Source of the DNA: Rhizobiales bacterium PAR1
Lineage (GTDB): Bacteria; Pseudomonadota; Alphaproteobacteria; Rhizobiales; Beijerinckiaceae
Direction of reading: 5' to 3'
Assembly: GCA_002256205.1 (NCBI GenBank)
Contig: NKIW01000002.1
Coordinates: forward strand, 248,001 to 312,000
DNA: 64,000 nt
Under the pieces are notes generated by a model, which did no database searches, was not told the origin of the DNA, and was given only the letters and a program-made list of their open reading frames with translations. A program made the position numbers and the translations under genes. How positions within the stretch are numbered: position 1 is the stretch's first letter; every line of letters begins with the position of its first letter. This document shows positions 27,886 to 37,042 of this stretch, one piece after another.

Positions 27886-28863
27886 TCACCCCTCGCCCAC
27901 GAAGTGCCGGATGAGATGGGACGCAATCGACATTTTCGCCGGCACGCCAAGGCCCTCGGGATGCGTGCCAGCGAGCATCTGCTTCACCTCCTCGCGGGTG
28001 AACCAGCGGCAGTCCTCGAGTTCGTCATAGTCGACCGCCAGCGCGGTTGATTTCGCCTCGACGTAGGCGCCGATCATCAGGCTGGCCGGAAACGGCCAGG
28101 GCTGGTTCGCCATGATGGTGACCCGCCCGCCGACAACCCCCGCTTCCTCGAAGGTTTCGCGCCGCACAGCATCCTCGATGGTTTCGCCCGGTTCGACAAA
28201 CCCGGCGAGCGTCGAGAACCAGCCCGGCGGAAAGCGCGGCGAGCGTCCAAGCAGGCAGCGATCCCCATCCACCGTGAGCATGATCACCACGGGGTCCGTG
28301 CGCGGGAAATGCTCGGCAGCACAGGCCGTGCACACCCGCTTCCAGCCCGCTTCCGCAACGTCCGAAGGCTGGCCACACTTGGCACAGAAGCGATGCGTCG
28401 CATGCCAGTGCAGCATCGCCTTGCCTTGCGCGATAGCACCGAGATCTGGCGCACTGGTGCGCCCGTCCAGCGCCAGCGCCCGAAGTCCGACCAGCGCCAG
28501 CCCGGCATCCGCCTTGAGCGACTCTTCCTGTTCCGGCGCGATCAGCACCGCAAAACGCCCGGCCTCATCGTCGCGGCCAAGGAAAATCACCTCGCCGTGG
28601 TGCGCCTTTGCCGGCAGGTCACCGAGGGTGAACATTGGCGAGGTTTGCTCGTCCGTCTTTTTCAAGACGGCATTGTCGCCGCAAAAGGCATAGAAGCGCG
28701 TATCGGGCGCGCGGCGCAGAGCGTCGATCACATCCGCCTTGCCACGCAAATGCGCCGAGCGATCCAGCGCGCCATGCGCGAAACCGAGGCCGGGCGGTGG
28801 TGTGACTTCCATCATCGGGGTGAACAGCGCGTCGATCCCGGCGTTCGTCGTAGCCTTGCTCAT
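27886..28863 (-). CDS. nudC: NAD(+) diphosphatase (Nudix) NudC
   Basis: 325-residue Nudix enzyme that hydrolyses NADH/NAD to NMN and AMP and can decap NAD-capped RNA. Parts in order: an N-terminal NUDIX-like domain, a zinc ribbon (CAKCGQ and CTAC spaced 18 residues), and the Nudix box GFVEPGETIEDAVRRETFEE with AGV, then the NudC-specific QPWPFPASLM. ATG 28863 sits seven bases after AAGGGG; the ATG three bases before it is closer to that site. It begins 11 bases after the HIT gene and is probably cotranscribed. Confidence 0.93.
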   Translation of the reverse strand: MSKATTNAGIDALFTPMMEVTPPPGLGFAHGALDRSAHLRGKADVIDALRRAPDTRFYAFCGDNAVLKKTDEQTSPMFTLGDLPAKAHHGEVIFLGRDDEAGRFAVLIAPEQEESLKADAGLALVGLRALALDGRTSAPDLGAIAQGKAMLHWHATHRFCAKCGQPSDVAEAGWKRVCTACAAEHFPRTDPVVIMLTVDGDRCLLGRSPRFPPGWFSTLAGFVEPGETIEDAVRRETFEEAGVVGGRVTIMANQPWPFPASLMIGAYVEAKSTALAVDYDELEDCRWFTREEVKQMLAGTHPEGLGVPAKMSIASHLIRHFVGEG

Positions 28864-28874
28864 CATCCCGCCCC

Positions 28875-29291
28875 TTAGAACCCGAGTGCCTTGGCAAGCT
28901 TGTCCATCATCGGCCCTGCCATATGAGCGGGGTAAGAAACCCGCTCGCCGTGCCCCCAGACCGGCCCCGGCCATGCGGGATCGGATTCGAACCGTCCGAT
29001 GATATGGACATGAAGCTGGCGAACGATATTGCCGAGCGCGCCGATGTTGAGCTTTTCAGGCTTGGCAACGCTGCGCAATGCCTCGGCGGCCTGCATCGTT
29101 TCGGCAAAAAGCTGCTGGCGATCTGCCTCGTTGAGATCAAGAATTTCGCTAATATTCGCCCGGCGCGGCACCAGCATCAGCCACGGGAAACGCGCATCAT
29201 CGAAAAAGAACACATGGCTCAGTGGAAAATTCCCTAAGTGATGCCCCACCTCGGCAAGGCGAGGGTCGAGCACAAAACCGGTCTCGGGCAT
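28875..29291 (-). CDS. HIT-domain protein
   Basis: 138-residue histidine-triad protein, a nucleotide phosphoryl hydrolase/transferase fold. The triad region reads QLHVHIIGRFESDPAWPGPVW, with Gln in place of the first His but the following two His present, as in the common alphaproteobacterial HIT subfamily. Substrates are unknown. AAGGA lies nine bases before ATG 29291; ATG 29300 directly abuts that site and is less likely. It is followed by nudC, which also acts on nucleotides. Confidence 0.85.
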   Translation of the reverse strand: MPETGFVLDPRLAEVGHHLGNFPLSHVFFFDDARFPWLMLVPRRANISEILDLNEADRQQLFAETMQAAEALRSVAKPEKLNIGALGNIVRQLHVHIIGRFESDPAWPGPVWGHGERVSYPAHMAGPMMDKLAKALGF

Positions 29292-29414
29292 AGCGGGCAT
29301 TCCTTCCAGAAGCGATGTGTTGCCTCCTTTCTAGACGCGAGGCGCGCGAGTGGCGAGCACGAAAACGGCGTTTCAAGAGCACTTGTTTTCAGGCTCAAGA
29401 TGCCCGATATAGCG

Positions 29415-29515
29415 AGCGGGAGGTTGGCGATGGACGCATCCCTCGCCAACCGGGTCAGGTCCGGAAGGAAGCAGCCCTAACGAGACCGGGCGGGTCATTG
29501 TTCCAGCCTCCCACC
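29415..29515 (+). ncRNA. ffs: signal recognition particle 4.5S RNA
   Basis: The hallmark apical loop GGTCAGGTCCGGAAGGAAGC at 29453-29472, followed by AGCCCTAA, is the SRP domain IV sequence that binds Ffh. The outer helix closes with GGGAGGTTGG (29418-29427) pairing with CCAGCCTCCC (29503-29512). Length about 100 bases as in small bacterial SRP RNAs. It lies upstream of dnaX, the usual place in alphaproteobacteria. Ends are approximate. Confidence 0.93.
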
Positions 29516-29600
29516 TCGAATTTCGCGCTCGTCCGGCGCGATATTCATATTTCTGGCCGCGCAGATCTCCAGCGGCGCGTGCAAAAAGGCCGCTCCAGGG

Positions 29601-31382
29601 ATGGCATCCAGCGAGGAAAATCCGGCAGCATCAGGGGCGTATCGCGTCCTTGCCCGGAAATATCGCCCGCAGAGCTTTGCCGATCTCATTGGCCAGCAGG
29701 CCATGGTGCGCACGCTCTCGAATGCCTTTGCGACCAACCGCATCCATCAGGCCTATATTTTTACCGGCGTCCGCGGCGTCGGCAAAACCACAACCGCGCG
29801 CATCCTCGCCCGCGCGCTGAATTATGAAACCGCCGATATCCACGCCCCGCAGATCGAGATGCCGGAACTCGGCATCCATTGTCAGGCGATCATCGAGAGC
29901 CGCCATGTCGATGTGATCGAGATGGACGCGGCCTCGAACACCTCCATTACCAATATCCGCGAGATCATCGAGGCGGCGCGCTACAAGCCGGTGTCGGCGC
30001 GCACAAAGGTCTACATCATCGACGAAGTGCACATGCTCTCGAACGCGGCCTTCAACGGCCTGTTGAAAACGCTCGAAGAGCCGCCGCCACACGTCAAGTT
30101 CCTGTTCGCGACGACGGAAATCCGCAAGGTGCCGGTGACGGTGCTCTCGCGCTGCCAGCGCTTTGATCTCCGCCGCATCGAGATCCCGGATATGGTCGCC
30201 TACCTCGACGGCATCGTCGCCAAGGAAGGCGTCAAGGTCGATGCCGAAGCGATGGCCCTGATCGCCCGCGCCTCGGAAGGCTCGATGCGTGACGCGCTTT
30301 CGCTCCTCGATCAGGCGATTGCCCACGGCGGCGGACATGTGAACGCGGAAGAAGTCCGCGCCTCGCTCGGCCTCGCTGACCGCACGCGCGTCATTGACCT
30401 CTTCGAAGCCGTCATGAGCGGCGAGATCGCGACCGCGCTGACCCAGTTCGACGGCCAGCATCACGAGGGCGCCGATCCGCTGGCGATCCTCACCGATCTC
30501 GGTGAATTCGTGCATGTCGTCACGCGTTTGAAGCTCGTGCCGGATGCGGTGAAAGATCCTGGCCTGAGCCAGACCGAACGTGAGCGCGGCGCGGCATTCG
30601 CCAAGATCATCCCGATCCGCGCATTGACCATGGCGTGGCAGATCATCCTCAAGGGTCTCGCCGAAGTGCAGGGCGCCGCACGGCCCAAAATCGCCGCCGA
30701 GATGGTACTGGTACGTCTTGCCTATGCGGCGGATCTGCCGAGCCCGGGCGATATTATCCGCGACATCAAATCCGGGGCAATTGCTGCCGGCGCGCCGGTC
30801 TCTTCCGGCACGCCCGCGCCTTCCGGGCCACAGGCCAGCGCCAACCCGAACATGCCGCGCCTCGTTTCGGATCGCGGCTCGGGCTTCGCGCAGGCCCGCG
30901 CGCCCGAACCCCTGCCCGATGCGGACGCCGAAACGGCTGTCATGCCGAAATCGCTACCCGAACTCGTCGCGTTGGCGATGGAAAAGCGCGATATTCGTCT
31001 GAAAACGGCGCTTGAACGCGATATCCGGCTGGTAAATTTCGAAGTCGGCAAAATCGAGATCGTGTTGTTGCCGAACGCCGAATCCGATCTGCCCAACCGC
31101 CTGCATAAGGCGCTGCTCGATTGGACGGGCAAGCGCTGGGGCATTTCTATCGCTCGTGATGTCCAACCCGAGATCATCGCGCCAACGCTGCACGAAGCCG
31201 CCGAGCAGGCGCGCGAGGAAGACCGGCGCGGCGTGCGCGCCAACCCGGCGATCCGCGCCATTCTGGAGAAATTCCCCGGTGCTGAAATCGTCGAGGTTCG
31301 CGTTGCGACCGAGAGCACAACGGGGGATAGCGACGCCACGGGGATGGACGAACCCGCCGCCATCACCGATGACGATCTCTGA
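29601..31382 (+). CDS. dnaX: DNA polymerase III subunits gamma/tau
   Basis: 593-residue DnaX, the ATPase of the clamp loader. The AAA+ domain has Walker A GVRGVGKTT, the EMDAASNTSI segment, Walker B YIIDEVHML and the sensor/SRC region. Of the four zinc-binding Cys of the E. coli protein only the one in GIHCQAI remains. After about residue 380 comes a Pro/Ala-rich linker, then the tau C-terminal alpha-binding domain. No programmed frameshift slippery run is obvious, so a separate gamma form is uncertain. Followed by ybaB and recR in the classic recombination-replication order. Confidence 0.94.
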   Translation: MASSEENPAASGAYRVLARKYRPQSFADLIGQQAMVRTLSNAFATNRIHQAYIFTGVRGVGKTTTARILARALNYETADIHAPQIEMPELGIHCQAIIESRHVDVIEMDAASNTSITNIREIIEAARYKPVSARTKVYIIDEVHMLSNAAFNGLLKTLEEPPPHVKFLFATTEIRKVPVTVLSRCQRFDLRRIEIPDMVAYLDGIVAKEGVKVDAEAMALIARASEGSMRDALSLLDQAIAHGGGHVNAEEVRASLGLADRTRVIDLFEAVMSGEIATALTQFDGQHHEGADPLAILTDLGEFVHVVTRLKLVPDAVKDPGLSQTERERGAAFAKIIPIRALTMAWQIILKGLAEVQGAARPKIAAEMVLVRLAYAADLPSPGDIIRDIKSGAIAAGAPVSSGTPAPSGPQASANPNMPRLVSDRGSGFAQARAPEPLPDADAETAVMPKSLPELVALAMEKRDIRLKTALERDIRLVNFEVGKIEIVLLPNAESDLPNRLHKALLDWTGKRWGISIARDVQPEIIAPTLHEAAEQAREEDRRGVRANPAIRAILEKFPGAEIVEVRVATESTTGDSDATGMDEPAAITDDDL

Positions 31383-31421
31383 TCCCAATTTCTGCCGAAC
31401 CTCTGCTGACAGGAGCACCCC

Positions 31422-31745
31422 ATGCGCGACATGATGGGCATGATGAAGGAAATGGCCGGTCTCAAGGCCAAGATGGAGACCATGCAGAACGAGCTGGAGA
31501 CGACCTTCGTGGAAGGGCGCTCCGGCGGCGGCATGGTCACGGTCACGCTCAATGCCAAGGGCGGCATGAAGGGTCTCTCGATCGATCCCTCGCTGATGAA
31601 TGCTGACGAGAAGGAAATCCTCGAAGATCTGATCGTCGCGGCCCATGCCGATGCCCGCGCCAAGATCGAGGGTGTCGTAGCCGAGAAGACGCAAGGGTTG
31701 ATGGGTGGATTGCCACTCCCGCCCGGCTTCAAGCTGCCCTTCTGA
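31422..31745 (+). CDS. YbaB/EbfC nucleoid-associated protein
   Basis: 107-residue DNA-binding protein of the YbaB/EbfC family. The N-terminal helix is Met-rich ([19 protein letters not shown]), followed by the strand region [24 protein letters not shown] and the C-terminal helix, ending in a Pro-rich [13 protein letters not shown] tail. It forms tweezer-like dimers that bind DNA and are often encoded between dnaX and recR, as here. CAGGAG precedes the ATG. Confidence 0.93.
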   Translation: MRDMMGMMKEMAGLKAKMETMQNELETTFVEGRSGGGMVTVTLNAKGGMKGLSIDPSLMNADEKEILEDLIVAAHADARAKIEGVVAEKTQGLMGGLPLPPGFKLPF

Positions 31746-31759
31746 GCCCTTAAGTTTCC

Positions 31760-32365
31760 ATGGCACAATCGCTCGCCGGCCCTGAAATCGAACGTCTGAT
31801 CCAGCTTCTGGCACGCCTGCCAGGGCTTGGACCCCGTTCGGCACGGCGTGCAGTGCTGCATCTGATGCGCAAGCGCGAGGAACTCTTGTCCCCCCTTGCC
31901 GATGCGATGCGCGTCGCAGCGGACAGGATCATCACCTGCACGTCCTGCGGCAATCTTGATACTGCCGATCCCTGCACGCTCTGCCGCGATGTGCGACGTG
32001 ACCGTTCGATCATCGTGGTGGTTGAAAGCGTCGGCGATCTCTGGGCGCTCGAACGCGCCGGGGCCATCCGCGCGAGTTATCACGTTCTTGGCGCAACGCT
32101 CTCGCCCTTCGATGGCGTTGGACCGGAAGATCTGGCGTTGCCGCAGCTTGTGGATCGCGCCACAGCGCCGGAAGTGCGTGAAGTCATCCTCGCCCTCAAC
32201 GCCACAGTCGAGGGCCAGACAACAGCGCATTACATTACCGATCTGCTCTCCGAAGCGGGCGTAAAAGTGACCCGCCTTGCGCATGGCGTTCCCGTAGGCG
32301 GTGAGCTAGATTACCTCGACGAGGGCACGCTTTCCGCCGCCTTGCTCAGCCGCACAACGATCTGA
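31760..32365 (+). CDS. recR: recombination protein RecR
   Basis: 201-residue RecR, which with RecF and RecO loads RecA at gaps. The N-terminal helix-hairpin-helix region ([17 protein letters not shown]), a four-Cys zinc finger ([16 protein letters not shown]), the Toprim domain ([15 protein letters not shown]) and the C-terminal Walker-B-like segment with THRLAHGVP-like [10 protein letters not shown] are all present. Usual size. It starts 14 bases after ybaB without a clear ribosome binding site. Confidence 0.94.
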   Translation: MAQSLAGPEIERLIQLLARLPGLGPRSARRAVLHLMRKREELLSPLADAMRVAADRIITCTSCGNLDTADPCTLCRDVRRDRSIIVVVESVGDLWALERAGAIRASYHVLGATLSPFDGVGPEDLALPQLVDRATAPEVREVILALNATVEGQTTAHYITDLLSEAGVKVTRLAHGVPVGGELDYLDEGTLSAALLSRTTI

Positions 32366-32378
32366 CCGGGAACCGCCG

Positions 32379-33110
32379 ATGCCCGTGAAACACGCTCACC
32401 GCTTCTATGGCGTCAAAACCTGGATCTTTGATCTCGATAACACGCTCTATCCGCCCCACGCCGATCTCTGGCCCAAGGTGGATGAGAAGATCACCGCCTA
32501 TATCTCGAACTTTCTCGGCGTTGACGGCCTGACCGCACGCGCAATCCAGAAATATTACTACCAGACCCATGGCACCACGCTGAACGGGCTGATGCAAGAA
32601 CACGGGATCGATCCGCACGCCTTCCTCGATTTCGTCCACGACATCGACCGCTCGAACCTGCCGCCCGATGCGCGCCTTGCGGGCGCCATCGAGACGCTGC
32701 CGGGGCGCAAATTCGTCTTTACCAACGGATCGCGTCGCCATGCCGAGGATACGATGCGCCAACTCGGCATCGACCATCTCTTCGAGGATGTCTTCGATAT
32801 TGTCGCGAGCGAATTCATCCCCAAGCCCGCCCGTCGCCCCTACGAGCGTTTCCTTGAACAACACAGTATTTCGCCGGTGACCTCGGCGATGTTTGAGGAT
32901 ATTCCGCGCAACCTTGAAGTGCCGGCTCAGCTCGGGATGCGCACCGTGCTGGTGGTGCCGGATGATCGCGGCGACCACAAGGAAGACTGGGAACGTTTTG
33001 TGGAGCACGGCCCCGGCGCCGATGGCGTGCGCTTCGACGCCGTGACGCATGACCTGCCGCTCTTCCTTGACGTGCTCGCGAACCATCTCAAGGATCGCGC
33101 CGGCGCTTGA
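32379..33110 (+). CDS. pyrimidine 5'-nucleotidase (HAD family)
   Basis: 243-residue HAD-type hydrolase of the SDT1/PYNE group, which dephosphorylates UMP, CMP and related nucleotides. Motif I is FDLDNTLYPP, where the Asp pair is complete; motif II lies in FVFTNGSRRHAED, motif III is the Lys of FIPKPARRPY and motif IV the DIPRNLEV segment (FEDIPRN). It follows recR by 13 bases and precedes dapD. Assignment rests on overall similarity, so a broader phosphatase role cannot be excluded. Confidence 0.85.
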   Translation: MPVKHAHRFYGVKTWIFDLDNTLYPPHADLWPKVDEKITAYISNFLGVDGLTARAIQKYYYQTHGTTLNGLMQEHGIDPHAFLDFVHDIDRSNLPPDARLAGAIETLPGRKFVFTNGSRRHAEDTMRQLGIDHLFEDVFDIVASEFIPKPARRPYERFLEQHSISPVTSAMFEDIPRNLEVPAQLGMRTVLVVPDDRGDHKEDWERFVEHGPGADGVRFDAVTHDLPLFLDVLANHLKDRAGA

Positions 33111-33176
33111 CAAGCGAGGCGTGATTTCCGACCAGAAATTCAGTCCCTTTTCCGATCTTTCATCACAGGAAACACC

Positions 33177-34040
<864 letters not shown>

Positions 34041-34148
34041 TATTGCAAGCGGCGCATCATTTTTTTGCGCCGTCATGCTCTTGCCACAAGGGAGCGCGAT
34101 GGGCAGGGTCTCTTCATTGCCCATCATCCCTCACGCCGGAGTTTTCTT

Positions 34149-35000
34149 ATGTTCGACGCCAAGAAATTGCTTGATCTCCTCGTTCAGTCTGGGTCCGGCA
34201 CGCAGGTCGGCGGCAAGGACCTCGGCTCCGTGATCGGCCAGGTCGGCTCGATGGTCGGTTCGGTGCTGGGGCAGGCAAGCTCCGGTGTTCAGCAGGCCGC
34301 AGGCCAGATCAACGCCAACACCGGCATCACGGGCAAGGCGAGCGATATGCTGCGCCAGGCCACCGGCAAATCGCCGACCGATTTCATGACGCAGGCAAAG
34401 GAACTGGCCAGCAAGAACCAGCTTGCGACCGGCGCCGCGCTGGGCGGCCTCGCGGCGATCCTCCTCGGCACCGGCGCAGGCCGCGCCATTACCGGCACCG
34501 CTGCGCGCATGGGCGGCATGGCGCTGATCGGCGGGCTCGCCTATAAGGCACTCCAGAATTATCAGGCCGGCAAGCCACTGCTCGACCTTCAGTCCGCTGC
34601 AAACGAGATCACCGGCCCGCAGGCGTTGCCCGCGCCGGCGAATGAGCAGAACCATGCCACGCGTCTCGTCCGTGCGATGATCGCGGCGGCCTCGGCGGAT
34701 GGCATCATCGACGATACCGAGCGTGCGGCGATCACCGGCAACCTCAAGGCCGCCGGCCTTGATGCCGAAGCCGCGAGCTTCCTCGAGAACGAATTTGCCA
34801 ACCCGGCCGATATCGCGGCCCTCGCAGAGGGCATCACCACGCCGGAAGAAGGCGCGCAGGTCTATGCCGCTGCCCGCCTCGCGATCGACCCCGATACGCA
34901 GGAGGAAAAGGAATTCCTCGCTGCGCTCGCTGAAACGCTGAACCTCGAGCCGGGCCTCATCGCCCATATCGACGCGGCGGCGCATTCCGCCAAGGGCTGA
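34149..35000 (+). CDS. DUF533/TerB-like protein (YebE type)
   Basis: 283 residues. The N-terminus begins FDAKKLLDLLVQSGSG, followed by a Gly/Ala/Gln-rich region (QVGSMVGSVLGQASSGVQQA), one hydrophobic stretch near 95-140 (ATGAALGGLAAILLGTGAGR) and a C-terminal helical TerB-like domain (AMIAAASADGIIDDTERAAI; ARLAIDPDTQEEKEFLAALA), in which acidic residues may bind metal. Matches the DUF533 family of presumed inner-membrane proteins of unknown function. Single-gene transcription looks likely: the upstream gap of 108 bases has a stem-loop with a T-rich loop. Confidence 0.82.
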   Translation: MFDAKKLLDLLVQSGSGTQVGGKDLGSVIGQVGSMVGSVLGQASSGVQQAAGQINANTGITGKASDMLRQATGKSPTDFMTQAKELASKNQLATGAALGGLAAILLGTGAGRAITGTAARMGGMALIGGLAYKALQNYQAGKPLLDLQSAANEITGPQALPAPANEQNHATRLVRAMIAAASADGIIDDTERAAITGNLKAAGLDAEAASFLENEFANPADIAALAEGITTPEEGAQVYAAARLAIDPDTQEEKEFLAALAETLNLEPGLIAHIDAAAHSAKG

Positions 35001-35016
35001 GAGGGGCGCACTCCCT

Positions 35017-35604
35017 TTGTCCTCAGCCCCGCAAACCTCGAAAGGCCGGCTGATCGCCTATCTCAAGCGGGTTGATTGGGGTTTGCTCATCGTCGCGAGT
35101 CTTTCATTCGGAGCAGCGCTTCATGTGCTGCTCCACGAAGGGCTTCAGGTCTGGACCGAAATCTTCGCCGACGATTTCTGGCTGTTTCTCTCGATCCTCC
35201 CCAAGGTCGCGCTGGGCTGCCTGATCGGTTCGCTCGTCCGCCTCCTGATCGCACGCGAGACCATCGAGCGGTTCATTGGGGAAGGCTCCGGTCTGATGGG
35301 CCTGCTGCTGGCGGGCCTGATCGGGATGCTGTTCCCGGCAGGCCCTTTCACGATTTTTCCGCTCGCGGTGGTGTTGATGGCGAGCGGCGCGGACAGAGGC
35401 GCGGCAATTGCCTTTATCTCGGCGTGGCTCCTCGTCGGCGTGAACCGCGCGATCATCTGGGAAATGCCGTTCTTCGGCACCGGATTTGTGCTGTTCCGGT
35501 TCCTGATTTCGCTCCCGATGCCGATCCTGCTGGGTCTCTTTGCGCGGCTGCCGGTTTTCGACCGGATCTGTCCGCCCGGCAGCCTGCGCGAGGATGAGCC
35601 ATGA
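35017..35604 (+). CDS. half-size permease, COG0701-like (first of a pair)
   Basis: 195-residue membrane protein with about five hydrophobic segments. It resembles one half of the two-repeat COG0701 (YraQ/ArsP-like) permeases: the glycine-rich segment GLLLAGLIGMLFPAGPFTIF and the second VNRAIIWEMPFFG are similar to those of its neighbour. The start is a TTG with GAGGGG ten bases upstream; no ATG is available near it. The stop overlaps the ATG of the next gene (ATGA). Substrate is unknown. Confidence 0.65.
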   Translation: MSSAPQTSKGRLIAYLKRVDWGLLIVASLSFGAALHVLLHEGLQVWTEIFADDFWLFLSILPKVALGCLIGSLVRLLIARETIERFIGEGSGLMGLLLAGLIGMLFPAGPFTIFPLAVVLMASGADRGAAIAFISAWLLVGVNRAIIWEMPFFGTGFVLFRFLISLPMPILLGLFARLPVFDRICPPGSLREDEP

Positions 35605-36095
35605 TCGTGCTGTTTTTCACGATCCTGCTGGCGGGCATCGCCTCCGTGTTGTCATGGATGGCCTACCGACGCGGCGGCGCAACGTTCAGCAAGGCGCTCA
35701 ACGATGCGCGTGGGCAATTCATGCACCTGCTGCCCCGCCTGCTGATCGGCATTCTCGGCTCGGGCTTTCTCGCGCACCTCATGCCGAAGGAAACCGTGCT
35801 CGCGTGGTTCGGTCCGAATTCCGGCATCAGCGGCACCATGCTCGCCACCCTCGCCGGCGCGCTGACGCCCGGCGGTCCCGTAGTCGGCTACGCCCTTGGC
35901 GCCGCCGCGATCAAGGCCGGCGCGGACCTCTCACAGGTCATGGCGTATGTCACAGCCTGGTCTCTCCTCACCTTCAACCGGATGATCACCTGGGAAATTC
36001 CCTCGATGCCCGGAAGACTGGTGCTGGTGCGCGTCATCGTCTCGCTGCCATTTCCGTTTCTCGCGGCATGGCTGACGGTACTGTTCAGAGGGTGA
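35601..36095 (+). CDS. half-size permease, COG0701-like (second of a pair)
   Basis: 164-residue membrane protein with about four to five helices. GTMLATLAGALTPGGPVVGY and TFNRMITWEIPSMPGRL line up with PAGPFTIF and NRAIIWEMPFFG of the preceding protein, suggesting two halves of a permease that is a single chain in many bacteria. ArsP-like and related COG0701 permeases export organoarsenicals or other compounds; there is no arsenic gene nearby. Its stop directly abuts the convergent LivF stop with no gap. Confidence 0.65.
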   Translation: MIVLFFTILLAGIASVLSWMAYRRGGATFSKALNDARGQFMHLLPRLLIGILGSGFLAHLMPKETVLAWFGPNSGISGTMLATLAGALTPGGPVVGYALGAAAIKAGADLSQVMAYVTAWSLLTFNRMITWEIPSMPGRLVLVRVIVSLPFPFLAAWLTVLFRG

Positions 36096-36941
36096 TCAGG
36101 CCAGCCAGCGCTTGCGGCGCTTGTAGCTCTTGACCTCGCGGAAGGACTTCTTGTCACCTTCCGATACGCCGAGATAGAACTCCTTGACGTCCTCGTTTTC
36201 ACGCAGGGACTGGGCCGAACCATCCATCACGATGCGCCCGGTTTCCATGATGTAACCATAGGTCGCATATTTCAGCGCCATGTTGGTATTCTGCTCGGCG
36301 AGCAGGAAGGACACGCCTTCCTTGGCGTTGAGGTCCTTCACGATCTCAAAGATTTCCTCGATGACCTGCGGCGCAAGCCCCATCGAAGGCTCATCGAGCA
36401 GGATCATCTTCGGGCGGCTCATCAGCGCGCGACCGATGGCACACATCTGCTGCTCGCCGCCGGAGGTGTAACCGGCCTGCGACTTCATCCGCTGCCTAAG
36501 GCGCGGGAAATAATTGTAGACCATCTCCATGTCGCGCTTGATGGCCGCGCCGCCGTCGCGCCGGGTGAAGGCGCCGGTCAGAAGATTTTCCTCGATGGTG
36601 AGATGACCAAAGCAATGCCGGCCTTCCATCACCTGAATGCAACCACGCTTGACGAGATCCGCTGGTGACAGCTGATCCACGCGCTCGCCCTCGAAAATGA
36701 TCGAGCCCTTGGTGACATCGCCGCGCTCGGCTTTGAGTAGATTCGACACCGCCTTCAGCGTCGTCGTCTTGCCCGCACCATTAGCGCCAAGCAGTGCTAC
36801 GATGCCACCGCGCTGCACGGTGAGCGAAACGCCCTTCAACACGAGGATCACGTGATCGTAGATCACCTCGATATTGTTGACGCTGAGGATCGGCGGAGCG
36901 GTCTCGGACGCCGGCGTTCCTTGGGTGACCTCAGACTGCAT
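36096..36941 (-). CDS. branched-chain-type amino acid ABC transporter ATPase LivF
   Basis: 281-residue LivF-type ATPase: Walker A GANGAGKTT, Q-loop EGRHCFGHLTIEENL, signature YTSGGEQQMCAIGRALM, Walker B MILLDEPSMGLAP and H-loop replaced by the usual LLAEQNTN. A C-terminal extension (about 30 residues, KKSFREVKSYKRRKRWLA) is basic and unusual in length. ATG 36941 follows GGAG. It is the last gene of a leftward unit (acyl-CoA ligase, LivG, LivH, LivM, binding protein, LivF). Confidence 0.85.
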   Translation of the reverse strand: MQSEVTQGTPASETAPPILSVNNIEVIYDHVILVLKGVSLTVQRGGIVALLGANGAGKTTTLKAVSNLLKAERGDVTKGSIIFEGERVDQLSPADLVKRGCIQVMEGRHCFGHLTIEENLLTGAFTRRDGGAAIKRDMEMVYNYFPRLRQRMKSQAGYTSGGEQQMCAIGRALMSRPKMILLDEPSMGLAPQVIEEIFEIVKDLNAKEGVSFLLAEQNTNMALKYATYGYIMETGRIVMDGSAQSLRENEDVKEFYLGVSEGDKKSFREVKSYKRRKRWLA

Positions 36942-37042
36942 GGGAAGCTCCAACACTCGGGACAGGCGGGACGATAACAAAGGGGGGTGCCATCAAAGGC
37001 GCCATCGGGCGAGCCAAAGGCCCGCCCGGAGCGTTGTTTAAA

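Noticed and set aside
27878-27889. 12-base palindrome GTGAGGCCTCAC over the pheA and nudC stops as a bidirectional terminator
   Set aside because: No loop and no T-runs; it is explained by two facing TGA stop codons in GC-rich DNA.
34050-34072. Stem-loop after dapD (CGGCGCA/TGCGCCG)
   Set aside because: The T-run is in the loop and none follows the stem in the direction of dapD, so it is not a standard terminator.
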